Shown here: one piece after another, positions 34,984-47,085 of the stretch
Position numbering within the stretch: position 1 is the first letter of the stretch
Layout: the number at the start of each line of letters is the position of its first letter
Source of the DNA: Solen grandis
Lineage: Eukaryota > Mollusca > Bivalvia > Adapedonta > Solenidae
DNA: 64,000 nt
Assembly (NCBI GenBank): GCA_021229015.1
Contig: CM037780.1
Location: 69,729,812-69,793,811 of the forward strand
Reading direction: 5' to 3'
Made by a program: the position numbers and the translations under genes
The notes under the pieces: model-generated
What the model was told of the DNA's origin: nothing
The model's database searches: none
Seen by the model: only the letters and a program-made list of their open reading frames with translations

Positions 34984-37900
34984 ATGTCCTCATGTCTTAC
35001 GAACATTATAAATGCAGTCAGATTACTGGCCCTCGTATTTCGGAGATTAAGGAAACTGACATAGCAAAGTATTATACTCAATAGATAATAAATCAGCCGA
35101 GATAGTTTTATGATCAAGGTTTAGATGGAAAATATCATAATACGTTTTATCAACATAACCATTCTGTTGCAGGATTTCCTTTTTCATCTCAGCCAGTAAG
35201 AACGCGGATATATATGGTGCTATTTAGACATGAAGGACACACACACAAACACACACACACGTTAATTATGTTTATAAGTTCATTCACATGTTTTAAAAAC
35301 GTTTTGAATAATCAAACAAACATTGTATTCAAGTGAAATTAGCATCATGAGTTAGTACTTTGACAGCATGGCCGAATTAATCATAATGTAATATCGCGTT
35401 TCAAATTTACTGAGCATTAACAAACGGTGTCAGATACAGTTTCCCCACATAGGCCTGGCTTCGAAAAAGTACTGGAAGTGCCATGATATCATTCTGAAGG
35501 TAAGAATGTGTATTGTCACTTGAAATAGGACGAGGCAAATGCTTCCCCAAACCTTAACAGCAACATTCTTTAGATGTTAGAACGCCGTCTTACCTCACTA
35601 CAATATACCGCGTGTTAGTGAGGTGAGTAATTCGACACGATGACGAATATAACTTGCAACTTTTGATTCAAATAGGATTTCCACAGTATCCCGTGGGGAA
35701 AACACGTGATAATTATGTTGTCAGTGCCCCTAGTCATTTTCATCAGCTCCTAAAAGATTGGTATATTATCATGTTTGACATGCCCCTGAAGTTTACTAAT
35801 TTCAGATTGGGTATCTCGGTGAGACAAGATAATTCTTCTTTACGTTAGTGTTTTATCGTCTGTAAGGTAATGTAAGGCTGCGGGTTCATTGCTGAATAAA
35901 AGCCATTTTATGTGATAATAATTCTGAGACAATGCCTTCATGAATACTTAAATATTTCCTTTTCCAAATCTCCCCCAACAACTGTGATGGAAATTATGCT
36001 ATCAAATGTACTTCATTTTAAATAGATGACAATGATTAGTTATTCAAAGTAATGGATTATATAATCAATAAATTTTCCTTCACAATATATGTTCGATTTT
36101 TTTTTAAGTCTCTATAAATTTTGAGATATTTGCCATCACAATGTGGCTTGCATTTCATATCAAACTGTCAGGGTATATTGATTTTGTTAACTGAATATGG
36201 CAGAAGTTTCAAGATAAAACATTCCAATGCTATAGTGTTTTCTATCTATAAATTAAATAAACTAATTAAAACACTTATATCTAAATCCTACTACAGATAC
36301 AGAAAGTAGGTGTATTATTTTGACATAACTTAAAAATGTTATAATATGAAATCGATGTGAAAAGCAATCGATGTAATACCGTGACCTAATTTCAGGACAC
36401 ATTGTAAAATTAACATACATTCACTATAGGTGTATCACCATGATATCATTGCCAATAATTCACCATACAGAGACTCAGTGTTATTGCAATTATCGTAATC
36501 CACAAATATCAAGTTATATACAGTCACAAACTTATACACGCACTGAGAAAACCGAGACTTTCAGTTGAATGAATTGTGTGACGTGCTATGTTAACCCCAG
36601 ATGTTATTTTGATAAATTTTGATGGAAAACGATTGAATTGGAGTAAAATGTATTTACCATAAGGTAATCATTTGCTAGCTTTGCATAAAGGTATTGCAGC
36701 AATATCTTAAAATATTCGGATGGGTTTTCATTGTTTAGTATCTTTGGTGACATCTCCTGATCAGACTAATATATGTTATCCATTAGAGACATAAGATCAT
36801 CTGTAAGTTGAATGTTATCTACGACTTAAGGTTCCAGCTATATTTGATTCCAATTATTTCTTTACCCTTTATTTCATTCTTGACTGTAATACGCATACAC
36901 TATTGTTAAACAAATACATCCGTATATAAATACAGTGTATCCGCTGATATAATATAAAAATACTGTGTTTAGTATCCAAGGAGTGAAATTATAATCACTG
37001 ACCTGCTTTTTGTTGTGATCAAGGGGTCTAGCATTTGATATGTAAAACACAACTTGAAGAATTGAAGATTACAATGCAGAGATGCCAAAAACACAAGCAG
37101 GAACGATAAATATTCCAACGCCTCTAAGGTTTGTAACAGATTGACAGTCTCTTTCATTTCATGACAGTTGATGTATCTCCTAGAACTCCTAACTCCGATG
37201 TTCAATTTTCAGACATGCTCGCTATGGAAAGTCATTTTCCATAGGGCGGGAGCTTTTAAATTTGTTTTCACTTCAACTCTACGTAACATAGTAAAATTGC
37301 GAAAATGAGTAATTCTGTATATTATCATTACGAGCAATGTTACTCAGATGAGCGCTGACCTTCTTGTTTCAGCTTTTCTTGAATTTTTATTTCAGCATTC
37401 AATGCATGTTGTATGACTGGAGGTCACTCTCCAGATTTAAAAATACCATAAGTCATTGCTCTTATATCAAGCTTGGCAGAGCAGTCTATAGTTACCTTAA
37501 GTCTAGCCATTTTGTAAAGATCACGAAAGTATTCACTTAAATCATATTAAGCTGAAATGGTCTCTTTTCTTTTTTCTCTCTCTCTTTTATTTTGCGTATC
37601 ATTTAGGATATGTTGACAAATATAGAACAACAATTCATACAGAATGAAACATCTTAATACAGAAGATATTAAAATTATCACGAAAAGGAGAAAAAACAGT
37701 TAAATATTTGGTAAATATGATGTCCACCATAGATGTGATTTTAATGTTGAAAATCATACTTTTTGAAACAAAAAGGAATGGCATCTTAATGTTGGATATG
37801 ATTGTCGATTCAGTAAACCAGACTCAATAGCTTCAGGGTTTCTTGCATGACATGTCTACTTCATTGTCATCCTCGTCCCGAATTTTGTTTTTACACTTTT

Positions 37901-39280
37901 AATTGAAATAGAAGATTTTCTTCAATTTAAAAAGAGTTAATTCTTTACGTATAACATTGTTTATTATATTATTACGATTGATCTTTCAGGCGCTTCTTGT
38001 CCAGGTCTACATCGTATCTTTTTTCCGAATGATAAGAAAAAGCACAATGCGATATTGATTATTAACGTGTTCGTCCACCAGAGATATCCTATATTGCCAT
38101 TACAACTGAAGCCATAACTGAAAAAGTTGTAGCTTTGCTAGTGCTTTGATTGTATATAGCAATGTCAAAGCTGGGTGTGAAAATAAACTGGAAACAGATT
38201 AATAGATGTTAGATAATCCGCAATATCCAAAGTTTCTAAAACATCAATTATTTCTTCACATCAGTTCATACTAAGTGAAAGTGCATTTCAAGAAATGAAT
38301 AAACACAATAATATTTAAGTGCTAATCAGCCTTGTCTAACACAACACCATACTCTCATTTTATGTAAATAAAAATCACGTTATTAAATGATCCCCGATAA
38401 GAATGACATTGTTAAATGACAATGAATCCATACAATTCAGGAAGTTTATTGTATTATATACGCTGATTATTCCTGTGACTGTCTGGACCGACAGACAAAT
38501 TGGAAAATTTGGAACAGTCTTGAAGATGTTGATTTTTCTTTCCAAGCGATGTAAACAACAGCAGCGTGTTTCCAGTGCCATCTGTCCGTCATAATCTGCA
38601 GGGGAAGACACAAATATATCCAAAAGTAATAACTTGTCTCATAAAGGGTGTGCTTCCAGTCACCTAGCCTGCTTATTTATTGAATAAATGTCACCATAAC
38701 ACAATACAGTTTTTATTGCTTTTATCATATAACAATGCCATATTATCAACGCTTATTTAAACGGTTTGCTTGTTCTGTTGTGACACATATTTCTTCATCG
38801 GACACTATTTCGCGGCTATATTTTAATAGACTAAATTTCCTTCCACTTTACTACGCGGAGATAAAGTTTTAAAATTTATTTTCTATTTTATCACTGAGTG
38901 GTGATTATGGAAGGTGATACTGAATTACACTGTGATAATAATCGATGCTGGGAATAACGTGTTTCATAAGCTTCGGTAAGAAAGGAAATGCAGAAATGGT
39001 TGAAATTTCCTTAACCTGTATTAAGTTAATAAAATAAAGTGGAAAAATATACCATCTATAAATATGTTGTTTTATATTTGCTTCCTTTTGATTTAAATAA
39101 GAATAATGATATAAATCTTAGAAACCGTAAGAAAGAAAAATAGGGAGAGTAAGAGTGGCGATATGCTTATTTTTAGCAGTCCATTGAAACAACCAATGGT
39201 GTGTTCAGCCTTTCTTGTTACACCCGTATTTACGTATTAGTTATCGTTTATATTCTAAATAAATAGATTCTTTTTGCAAG
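34984..39280. other. No gene seen (4.3 kb); one dispersed repeat
   Basis: AT-rich unique DNA apart from the family F copy at 35823-36030 and a short AC-rich run near 35240. Frames at 36969-37205, 38375-38623 and 38403-38594 show no features that separate them from chance. Confidence 0.45.
35823..36030 (+). repeat. Dispersed repeat family F, copy 2
   Basis: Partner of 25848-26057. The identical core GAGACAATGCCTTCATGAAT is the clearest anchor. Confidence 0.7.
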
Positions 39281-39354
39281 CGGGGCGCTGCGATAAAGTC
39301 ATAAAATTAAAATATAAACGACAACATATTTACAGTTTGTCAGGATATGCATTA
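39281..39354 (+). repeat. Outer direct repeat, left copy
   Basis: GCTGCGATAAAGTCATAAAA, then CAACATATTTACAGTTTGTC. It is matched in the same orientation by 41169-41243 (CTTGCGATAAATCCATAAAA, then TAACATATTTAAAATTTGTC). It lies outside the inverted-repeat element at 39435-40970. Confidence 0.6.
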
Positions 39355-39599
39355 CACTTTTGCCTTTGACCTCAGAGTACAGACAATAGGGCAGACTAAA
39401 ACTTTCGATTCAAACCCATTTTATTAAATCATTCATAAGACCTGCCGCAGCCTACGCGGAAAGGAATATTGTTAACGGTTGTACCTTATTCAAACACACA
39501 AAAATCGAACGGCACTTTCAGTTTTGACAATTTTTTTTCAGGTAACATCCACGCAAAATTTGTATTTTGTTATGAAAAAGTTCAATAGGCCAAGAAAAA

Positions 39600-39826
39600 A
39601 AAGTTATATTATTTTTTTATGTAAAAATGTAACCTTTCTGCATGTTGAATTTTGACTGGCCATTTTGTTTTCCGTAACAGAAATGTAAAATGAGTTGGGA
39701 AACGCCCACGGATGCCGTTGGCGTTTCCCAAATCATATTCCATTTTTATTTCATAAAAGAAAGTAGGTAGTTAAATTCAACAAGCAGAAAAATTACCTTT
39801 TCAAATAAAGTAATTTAATAATGACC
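39600..39826. mobile_element. Fold-back with perfect 12-bp core
   Basis: TTGGGAAACGCC (39695-39706) and GGCGTTTCCCAA (39720-39731) are perfect complements around a 13-base loop. Imperfect pairing extends about 100 bp each way (TTTCTGCATGTTGAATTTTG on the left against the reverse complement of CAAATTCAACAAGCAGAAA-like sequence on the right). It is nested in the larger inverted-repeat element. Confidence 0.65.
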
Positions 39827-39889
39827 CTTTTTATGTCGATTATCTGTGATCGGTGGCATATTGTTTTAGCCCTGTTTGTTTGTTGGTTT

Positions 39890-40650
39890 GTCAGCAACTT
39901 TTAACATTTGCCATTACTTGAAAACTATACAAGGTATGGACTTGAAACTTCATATATGATTAGAATGTGACTAGAAGAAGTGCATTGACTAAGAACCACA
40001 ACTCTATGTGGCCCAAATTTGGAATTATCATCCCCTTTTTCATTTTTATTTTTAATCTTTTTCGGGATCATAACTCATAAACTATACAAGGTATTGACTT
40101 GAAACTCAAAATATAAATAGATGGTGAGATTGGAAAGCTCAGTAACCAAAAACCGTAACTCTACTTGAACCATTTTGAGTTATTGTATTATCTCCCTTTA
40201 TTTAATTTTACAATAAATGTCTGTTCATAGAATAATTTATTTACTATATACTTGAAAACTATACAAGATATAAACTTGAAACTTCAAATATAAGTAGATG
40301 ACAACTAGGAATAGTGCAGTGACTAAGTAACATAGCTCTACCAAGTCTGGGTTTTGATTATTTCCCTTTATTTTTATAAGTATGTGTGTGAGGGGGCGCA
40401 AAAACCGTCAGGACTTAAAACATAATATGATAGCAGGTAGGAGAATTTAAGTAACCAAGAACCATAACTCTACATGGTTTAATTTCCTGATTATCTCCCT
40501 TTATGTTATATATAAATTTTAGTCAAAACAATTCGAGGTATTGATTTGAAACTTCAAATATAAATAGATAGTGAGTAGCAGAAGTGTAATGATAATGACA
40601 CAGAACTCTGTCGAGTTCTATTTTTCAAAATTATCTCCCTTATTTTTAAG
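39890..40650 (+). repeat. Five degenerate tandem units, about 150 bp
   Basis: Each unit has ACTTGAAACTTCAAATATAA-like, then AACCATAACTCTAC-like, then ATTATCTCCCTTTAT-like blocks. The last block recurs near 40022, 40185, 40355, 40490 and 40630. Divergence is high, so the array is old. Confidence 0.7.
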
Positions 40651-40840
40651 TGATTTTTTTTTGTCTTGAGCATTACTCCATTACTATATGGAGTAAAGTC
40701 TATATATTTAACATACTTAATCCAATCATGGATGGCTTTCAGTTGTCATCAATTATTTGACAACTGACCTGATCGGACAGTGGCATTGTGTTTTTCGAAC
40801 TCATCTTGTTCTGTATATCTAGCTCTTATATAACCATTTC

Positions 40841-40843
<3 letters not shown>

Positions 40844-40874
<31 letters not shown>
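40844..40874 (+). repeat. A31 homopolymer
   Basis: Thirty-one consecutive A. It may be an insertion tail or slippage product. Confidence 0.95.
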
Positions 40875-40878
<4 letters not shown>

Positions 40879-41168
40879 GTCGAATTTTTGAGTGTTTGAG
40901 CAACGGTTAGTATAAAGATAAAAAAACCGTTAACAATATTCCATTCCGCGTAGGCTGCGGCAGGTCTTATAAGAAAGTTTGAATGATGTAATATAAAATT
41001 ACCTTAAAAAGGTTCTGAATCGAAGGTTTCAAGCCGCCATATTTTCTGTACGCGTTACCACAAAAGTCACGTGATTTCCTGTCGTGATTTTATGCAATAT
41101 AGTTTTCAAAATTTGAACGCAATACAAGATCTCACGGAAAGATTAGGGCAATCTGTTAGTATTAATTC

Positions 41169-41243
41169 GCGTCGCTTGCGATAAATCCATAAAATCTAAA
41201 ATTAAAACTGTAACATATTTAAAATTTGTCACGTACGCTATAC
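41169..41243 (+). repeat. Outer direct repeat, right copy
   Basis: Partner of 39281-39354. A C-rich run (41247-41263) follows. Confidence 0.6.
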
Positions 41244-44100
41244 TGGACCCCCCCCACCCCCCCAAGATTGACAGTGCACGTGGTTCAGAGTCAGTGGTGC
41301 TGAGTACATCTATAATTTTAGCCAACTAAACAAGACATTCGCGCATTGCTCGGAAAATATTGTGACATGGCTGACTTGTCATAAAAAAAAACAACAATCT
41401 GCGTTCAAACTTTCGATAACTATAAATCAATCTCTGAAGAGTCATATAAGTGGGACCATTATTCAGACAGACAGAATACAAACAGTGAAAATATAATTAA
41501 TATTTATATACTGTTACAACTTACCAGGAGTGGGTGTAAACGAAATCGCATTGACAGCTGCTATCATAAAAGCCTCTATTGAATGGGGAAAGTCATTGGT
41601 TAGAAGAAAGACGCAATTGGAAATGACACAGAATGGAAGTATATGTGTTTTTAGGCTCTAGCATATTTGTTGCACGGGCGATTTTCGAAGATCTCGCCCT
41701 TTAATAAAGCTTTAAAGGAGACAGGAGATGAATAATTAAACAAGTTTTTCTAATTTTAGTGGCTGAAAATATGGAACTTTGCTACCTTAAGTGTGCAACC
41801 TTTACTGCAGTAAGTTTTGTGAACTTTCATACAGTAAGTGTGTTTCTGATTTGACAAAGTTTACTTGGAAAAAAGAGAGTGGACTTCAACCAAGCTTGTA
41901 TTTGTCCATGACGTCGTCGGGCTCCAGATGAGGCCAGATCAAACGAGTGCTAATACTATGTAGTCGTCAATAAGAAAATACATATTTTACATATAGATAG
42001 TAATAAAGTGAGGCTGTTTTTGTAACTCTTTCATTTATATTCCTTCTAGTTCATTTAATATTTCAAGCTGTCTCAATAATTTCCGAACATTCCTCGTAAT
42101 CATAGGCCGCCGAAACAAGCTCCGTCAATAACGATCCTTGGTTACGTAGACACCATATCTTCTCGATATCTAGATATCACGGTTCATTTTATACCATTTC
42201 CTTTTAACTTTGAGAGAAATACAAGCATTTCAATGGACGATTAAATAGGGAACACTGAAAGCAAGGTTAAAGTGGGTTTATGTGCATTGCTTGAACATTT
42301 GATCCTCGTTTATTAAATTTACTTTTTCAATAAACATGAAATGCGGCATCATGCATCATTATTCTCTCAACGCTAGCAGCGCTTTGATATTCAATACTAA
42401 CTGTTGGCTGTATATATAAAGCAGCGTCGGACTGTTACAACTGTTGAGCTTAAAGAAATGACTAAATTTTACTCCCCTCTCAAACCTCATTTTAGTTTTT
42501 AAGATAATGGACTTTTTGAATGACTTATCAAAGCTGCAATATTTGTCCTCCATATACATGTGGTATGCATACAGGTCAAAAGAATTATCCAGACATGTCG
42601 AACAGGGACCTGACTTTCGCACCCATATCTGCTTTCCATAGAGTTAAAAAACCATGAGTAATGTTGACAAAATTAATATTTAATAACATTATTATAGTTT
42701 AAAATGAAAACAGAGTTTCACTTTATCTGTCACAATGCATATCTCCTTCTGCAGGTGAAACATTTAAACCAAATTAACTTATAAACAAACATCATCACAT
42801 TAAACTCAAGTCAAATATATATATGAACACAGTCAGTTTATCAGTCTTGTTTTCCAAGTTAGACTTGAAAAGCTCTTTAGAAACAGAAAAAAAACTCTTC
42901 AAGATGAAAAAGGATACAGAGAATCGAAAACGCCGAATTTTTTTTTTTAAAAGAAAAATTAAAATGTTAATCACCGAAAACCGACCTCAAACTAATTCAC
43001 TTATTCTGTTATTTCGATGTATAGTTATTTCCAGGAAAATAGCGCAATAAAGGTGAAGTAATTGAAAGCACATATAACGTCAATTCGACACAATACTAAG
43101 TCTTCTTGATACGCATTACCAAGCACCGCAGTTTTTTGGATAAAATAAATATGCTTACAAATTTAAAGTACTGAAATGATAATCTTGTGTTGTTTTTTTC
43201 TCATATTATTCAGTTAATTGTTGCTAACTTATGAAAATTTTTATTGTGTGTGGCAAATAAAGCGTTTTATAACGTACAGTAGGATTGTTTTTCCTTCACT
43301 AAAAGACAATTTGCATCATTGTTATTTTTTTCTTTCGTTAAAGCAGTTATTAAAAAAAATTCTATAACGAGGGCATGCGTAGGTTGCGAATAAGTGAAGA
43401 TGTATTCAGTAGCTGAAGTTCTATATACGTCATACTTTGATTTCGGACTCGATTTGACTGACCAATCATTGACCGACGGACTGGACAAATTCAAAATTAC
43501 ACAAACAAAAAACTTGATCCGTTCTAAGGGTAATACTTTGTTTGCCTTGAGGTAACCATCTTTATTTTTTCTTTTATGTGTTTATCTTCACCTTTTGTAA
43601 CATTAATGGTGTAAATTACTTGTTCTTAATATTAGAAACACAATCCGATGTGTAATTACATTATTAAACTGTGTAATGTAATCATCAGCGTGATTCAGGC
43701 CCAAACTAAATATATTTAATATTTCATATACTGACATGTTAATTTTTAAACTGATTATATGCGATCTTTTATTTATATTTATATATTTATACACATTTTG
43801 GCTATGTGATGATCGTCTTCACAACCATATGCTATGGACTTGTCATACCCAGATTTTGTTTGTTATGATGCATTTAGCCCACTAAAGGCCTTCATCTCAT
43901 TTATCTCTTCATGGAGCGGACCACTTCCAAAGGATGTCCTGTGAATGTTTATTTAGTTTTGGAATGAACTTTAAGGACATGTACCGGTATATGTATCTAT
44001 TTCCTTTTTTAGCAAATTAAAATCCGATTTACCTATTTCCAAAAATAACCCAATAAACTGATATTCCGTTTTTTGAGAGATAGAGAGTGAAGTAGACTGC

Positions 44101-44141
<41 letters not shown>

Positions 44142-45040
44142 TGAGGGAAATCTTTATGGGAATTTCAGGCAAGGATATTGGCAGCATTTCAAATGACTTT
44201 ACAATTTAATCAATCTTATCCATAAAATGAAAAATAAGTACTACTTTTAATAACATTGATCGAATTCCATTTGTGACATATAAAATATTTTACCTGCGTT
44301 AAGCGATATAATTAATAAATGATTCATAAACCTTCGTTAAGATTATATGTACAGCTGCGTATCGACTAGCAACTATTTCAGGTAATTGCGTCAGAAGATG
44401 CACATTATCATCTGTTTAAGTCTTGAACTTTGGGACGATTCGTATAATGTGATTAAGTAGAGTTATTCAATTTCAGTAAACATAACTCAAATCCAGGGTG
44501 GTCTTTGTCATTGGTCTCGTGTAGGCGGAAAACAGCAAGTCACACGAGAGCAGTTTGTATTTGCCTTTCGCAGACAGCCACCTGCTTACTTCTAGAGACT
44601 GAATCGACAATTTGGTGTGAATTGAACCGTTAACAATTCAATCGGAGCTGTGGACTCCGACAGAATACACTGATACAACCTTTCGGTAGTGAAATGCTGA
44701 AGAAAGATCTGAGGTCGTCGGACTACTATAATATATGATTATAGGACCGATTTCCCGTGCCTGTTTAAACTGTCGAACACATTTAAGTAAAGGTTACTTT
44801 TGCTCTCGTATCGTATTCAAGCACGCCGTAGACTGGTATAAACGTACATCGGGAACCGAGGGGTGCTAGTAAGAACCCCCAAATGGGAACGTATTTCTTT
44901 GGCTTCCCAGACACAACAGTAATGTTGCAACTAAGGAACCGCCAAGGATAATTTTAAGTTGCAAGAGATTGTTTCCCAGTCGGCGTAAAGCAAATAAGTT
45001 TAAACTGTTACACAACTGTTTATGAAAAAAATCTTAACTA
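41244..45040. other. No gene seen (3.8 kb)
   Basis: AT-rich unique DNA with a CA microsatellite at 44105-44139. The 87-codon minus frame at 42359-42622 has several cysteines but no recognisable arrangement. A somewhat GC-richer part at 44500-44960 holds no frame with splice edges. Confidence 0.4.
44105..44139 (+). repeat. CA microsatellite
   Basis: About 17 perfect AC units. Confidence 0.95.
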
Positions 45041-45465
45041 AATGAAATACATGAATATCATAAAGACAAGTATACCGCTAAGTTCATTATGAACACGTCA
45101 TATTGTAGCGTCATGAACTGTATACCACTCAGTTCATCATAAAGACGTCATATTGTAGCGCATGCACTGTATACCACTCAGTTCATCATGAAGACGTCAT
45201 ATTGTAGCGTCATGCACTGTATACCACTCAGTTCATCATAAAGACGTCATATTGTAGCGTCATGCACTAAGTTCACCAAAGACGTCATTTGTGCGCATGC
45301 ACTGCATAACACTCAGTTCACCTATGAAGAGGCACTATGGAAGCGTCATGCACTGCATAACACTCAGTTCACTATGAAGAGGCACTATGGAAGCGTCATG
45401 CACTATATACCACTCAGTTCATCATGAAAACGTCATATTGTAGCGTTATGCACTAAATACACCAC
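45041..45465. repeat. 50-bp minisatellite, about 8 units
   Basis: Units read GTATACCACTCAGTTCATCA, then AAGACGTCATATTGTAGCG, then TCATGCACT. Units at 45250-45400 are rearranged: one is shortened to GTTCACCAAAGACGTCATTT, and two carry AGAGGCACTATGGAAGCG in place of the usual middle. Confidence 0.92.
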
Positions 45466-45483
45466 CGTACCTGTTTCTTAGGT

Positions 45484-45669
45484 CAGCATATGAGGGTAGT
45501 TGCAGACTGGTTTGCCCGGTGTAAGGATAATGTGACTGGGTGTGGTATCATGCCACATGTCTACGGCGTGATACTGCAGCGTGGCAGCACTATATCTGTC
45601 TCAAGTAGACATCGTCTCCAAATGACTGAATTACTGTCGCTGGGACGTTAAACCCAACAAATAAACAAA
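45484..45669 (+). mobile_element. SINE-B with perfect 13-bp TSD
   Basis: Body of family B: GTGACTGGGTGTGGTATCAT, CTACGGCGTGATACTGCAGC, CTGTCTCAAGTAGACATCG, CTGGGACGTTAAACCCAACA, ending in a TAAACAAAC tail. It begins within the body (AGCATATGAGGGTAG), so the tRNA-like head is missing. CTGTTTCTTAGGT at 45471-45483 is repeated exactly at 45670-45682. The insertion therefore arrived already 5'-truncated. Confidence 0.88.
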
Positions 45670-45682
45670 CTGTTTCTTAGGT

Positions 45683-46835
45683 ACGGATTATTTATTTCCC
45701 TTATTAAAAATAAACACTTCAGAATTATGAACATTTATTATCGTCTTCGCAAACAACAGCAACAGCAAAATAACACGTTTATAATTTATTTTCATATTTC
45801 TAATGATCCTGCATCTGCTAATGGGCACACATTTGATGTTAATGTCGGTTTCCATATAAAAGATTACTTGGTATTATTTTTAATCCGTAATGTTTTACAA
45901 TCAAACGAATACTTCGAAACTTTTTGACAAAGTAATCTGAACGCATTAACAAAACAATTTCAAACATGAAAACACATCATTTTCTCATTAACAAGAAACC
46001 CGAATTTATAAATGTGGGCTGGAGAAAGTTTAAGAATCTTAATTCATGTTTCTCTATTAAATATTCTGAATCACTAGAAGTTAATTAAATACAAATACAC
46101 CTGGAGAAGAACAAAAATATATATATACTGTGCAGATGTTTAGACCACCCTGCCCGGGTACTCATAGTAGAACGTATTTATCAAAATAAACTTTTCAACT
46201 TTCAAAAATAATAACAGTAGAATTCGGCATTGTACCTTTAGTGACCCCATGAGCCTAGTGTAACATAGTAAACTTGTTAAAATATAGATACAAATTGGCT
46301 ATGCTAAATGTTTTAAACGAAACAATGCATTTATTGCGCGCTTGTATGCTGAACATAGCACACTAGTTTAACATGCGTCCGCGAATTTTCCTTATTTTGG
46401 TTATGAATAACACAATGGTATATATCAAATTCAGTATTGATTATTTTTATAAAACAATTCATTCCAGTGAATAAAAGACAATTAAACAGGCGCGCAAGTC
46501 ATAAAAATATGTATAATACCTGTAGATATGTTTATAACTTTATTTAAGAAATAAAAGAAAACTGAACATTCTATGACAAAACTTCGATGACAAACTAAGG
46601 TTGGATGTTAAAACTTCGAACTATTTCTTTCCACATAACGTAGGCTTCACTCAAAAACAATCTTGTGCTACTATTTAACACAGACCACGAAAGCCCAACG
46701 AACTGATATTTTCGTAGTCGAATCGTTATCAGTTCGTGAAGTTCGTAACTGATTCGTATATATTGGTAGTCAGTTCTTGCAATTTTTGAGAATTCGGGAA
46801 TTCGTGGTTAAAGTTTGGAGCTGTTCAAAATTTTT
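45683..46835. other. No gene seen
   Basis: AT-rich. Just before the SINE, 46695-46790 has repeated CGAACTGAT and GTTCGTAACTGAT-like wording suggesting a decayed simple repeat. Confidence 0.45.
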
Positions 46836-47085
46836 ACTTGACTTGACTATTTCAGTTTACCGTCGCCTCGACAGTATTTCAGTTATATAGCGACGTCCAG
46901 CTAATTACAGGTGGAGGAAGACCCCGAATGCACGGAGACATCCAGGTAGAACCACCGACCTACCGCAAGCCAGCTGGAAGGCTTCCTCACATGAAAATCC
47001 GAATGACCCTGTCGGGATTCGAACTATGCGGTGAGGGGCTGAGTGAGTGTTCAAGCAGCGACTTTACCCTCTCGGCCATTGGGAC
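46836..47085 (-). mobile_element. SINE-A, minus strand
   Basis: The reverse complement matches the copy at 25364-25623 along its whole length: head AATGGCCGAGAGGGTAAAGT, B-box side CATAGTTCGAATCCCGACAG, body, and CAAGTCAAGT tail. TTTTTACT at the left edge and ATTTACT at the right are only a weak target-duplication candidate. The plus-strand frame across it (46928-47137) is a by-product. Confidence 0.88.

Larger units (their letters stand above)
39435..40970. mobile_element. 1.5-kb element with 46-bp inverted repeats
   Basis: The left arm starts ATAAGACCTGCCGCAGCCTA and ends GGAATATTGTTAACGGTT (39435-39480). The right arm (40925-40970) is its reverse complement at 45 of 46 positions. Weaker complementarity continues outward: CTTTCGATTCAAACC near 39402-39416 against GGTTCTGAATCGAAGG at 41011-41026. 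Inside are a fold-back (39600-39826), five degenerate tandem units (39890-40650) and a 31-base A run (40844-40874). No transposase frame is present, so it is non-autonomous. Confidence 0.8.
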
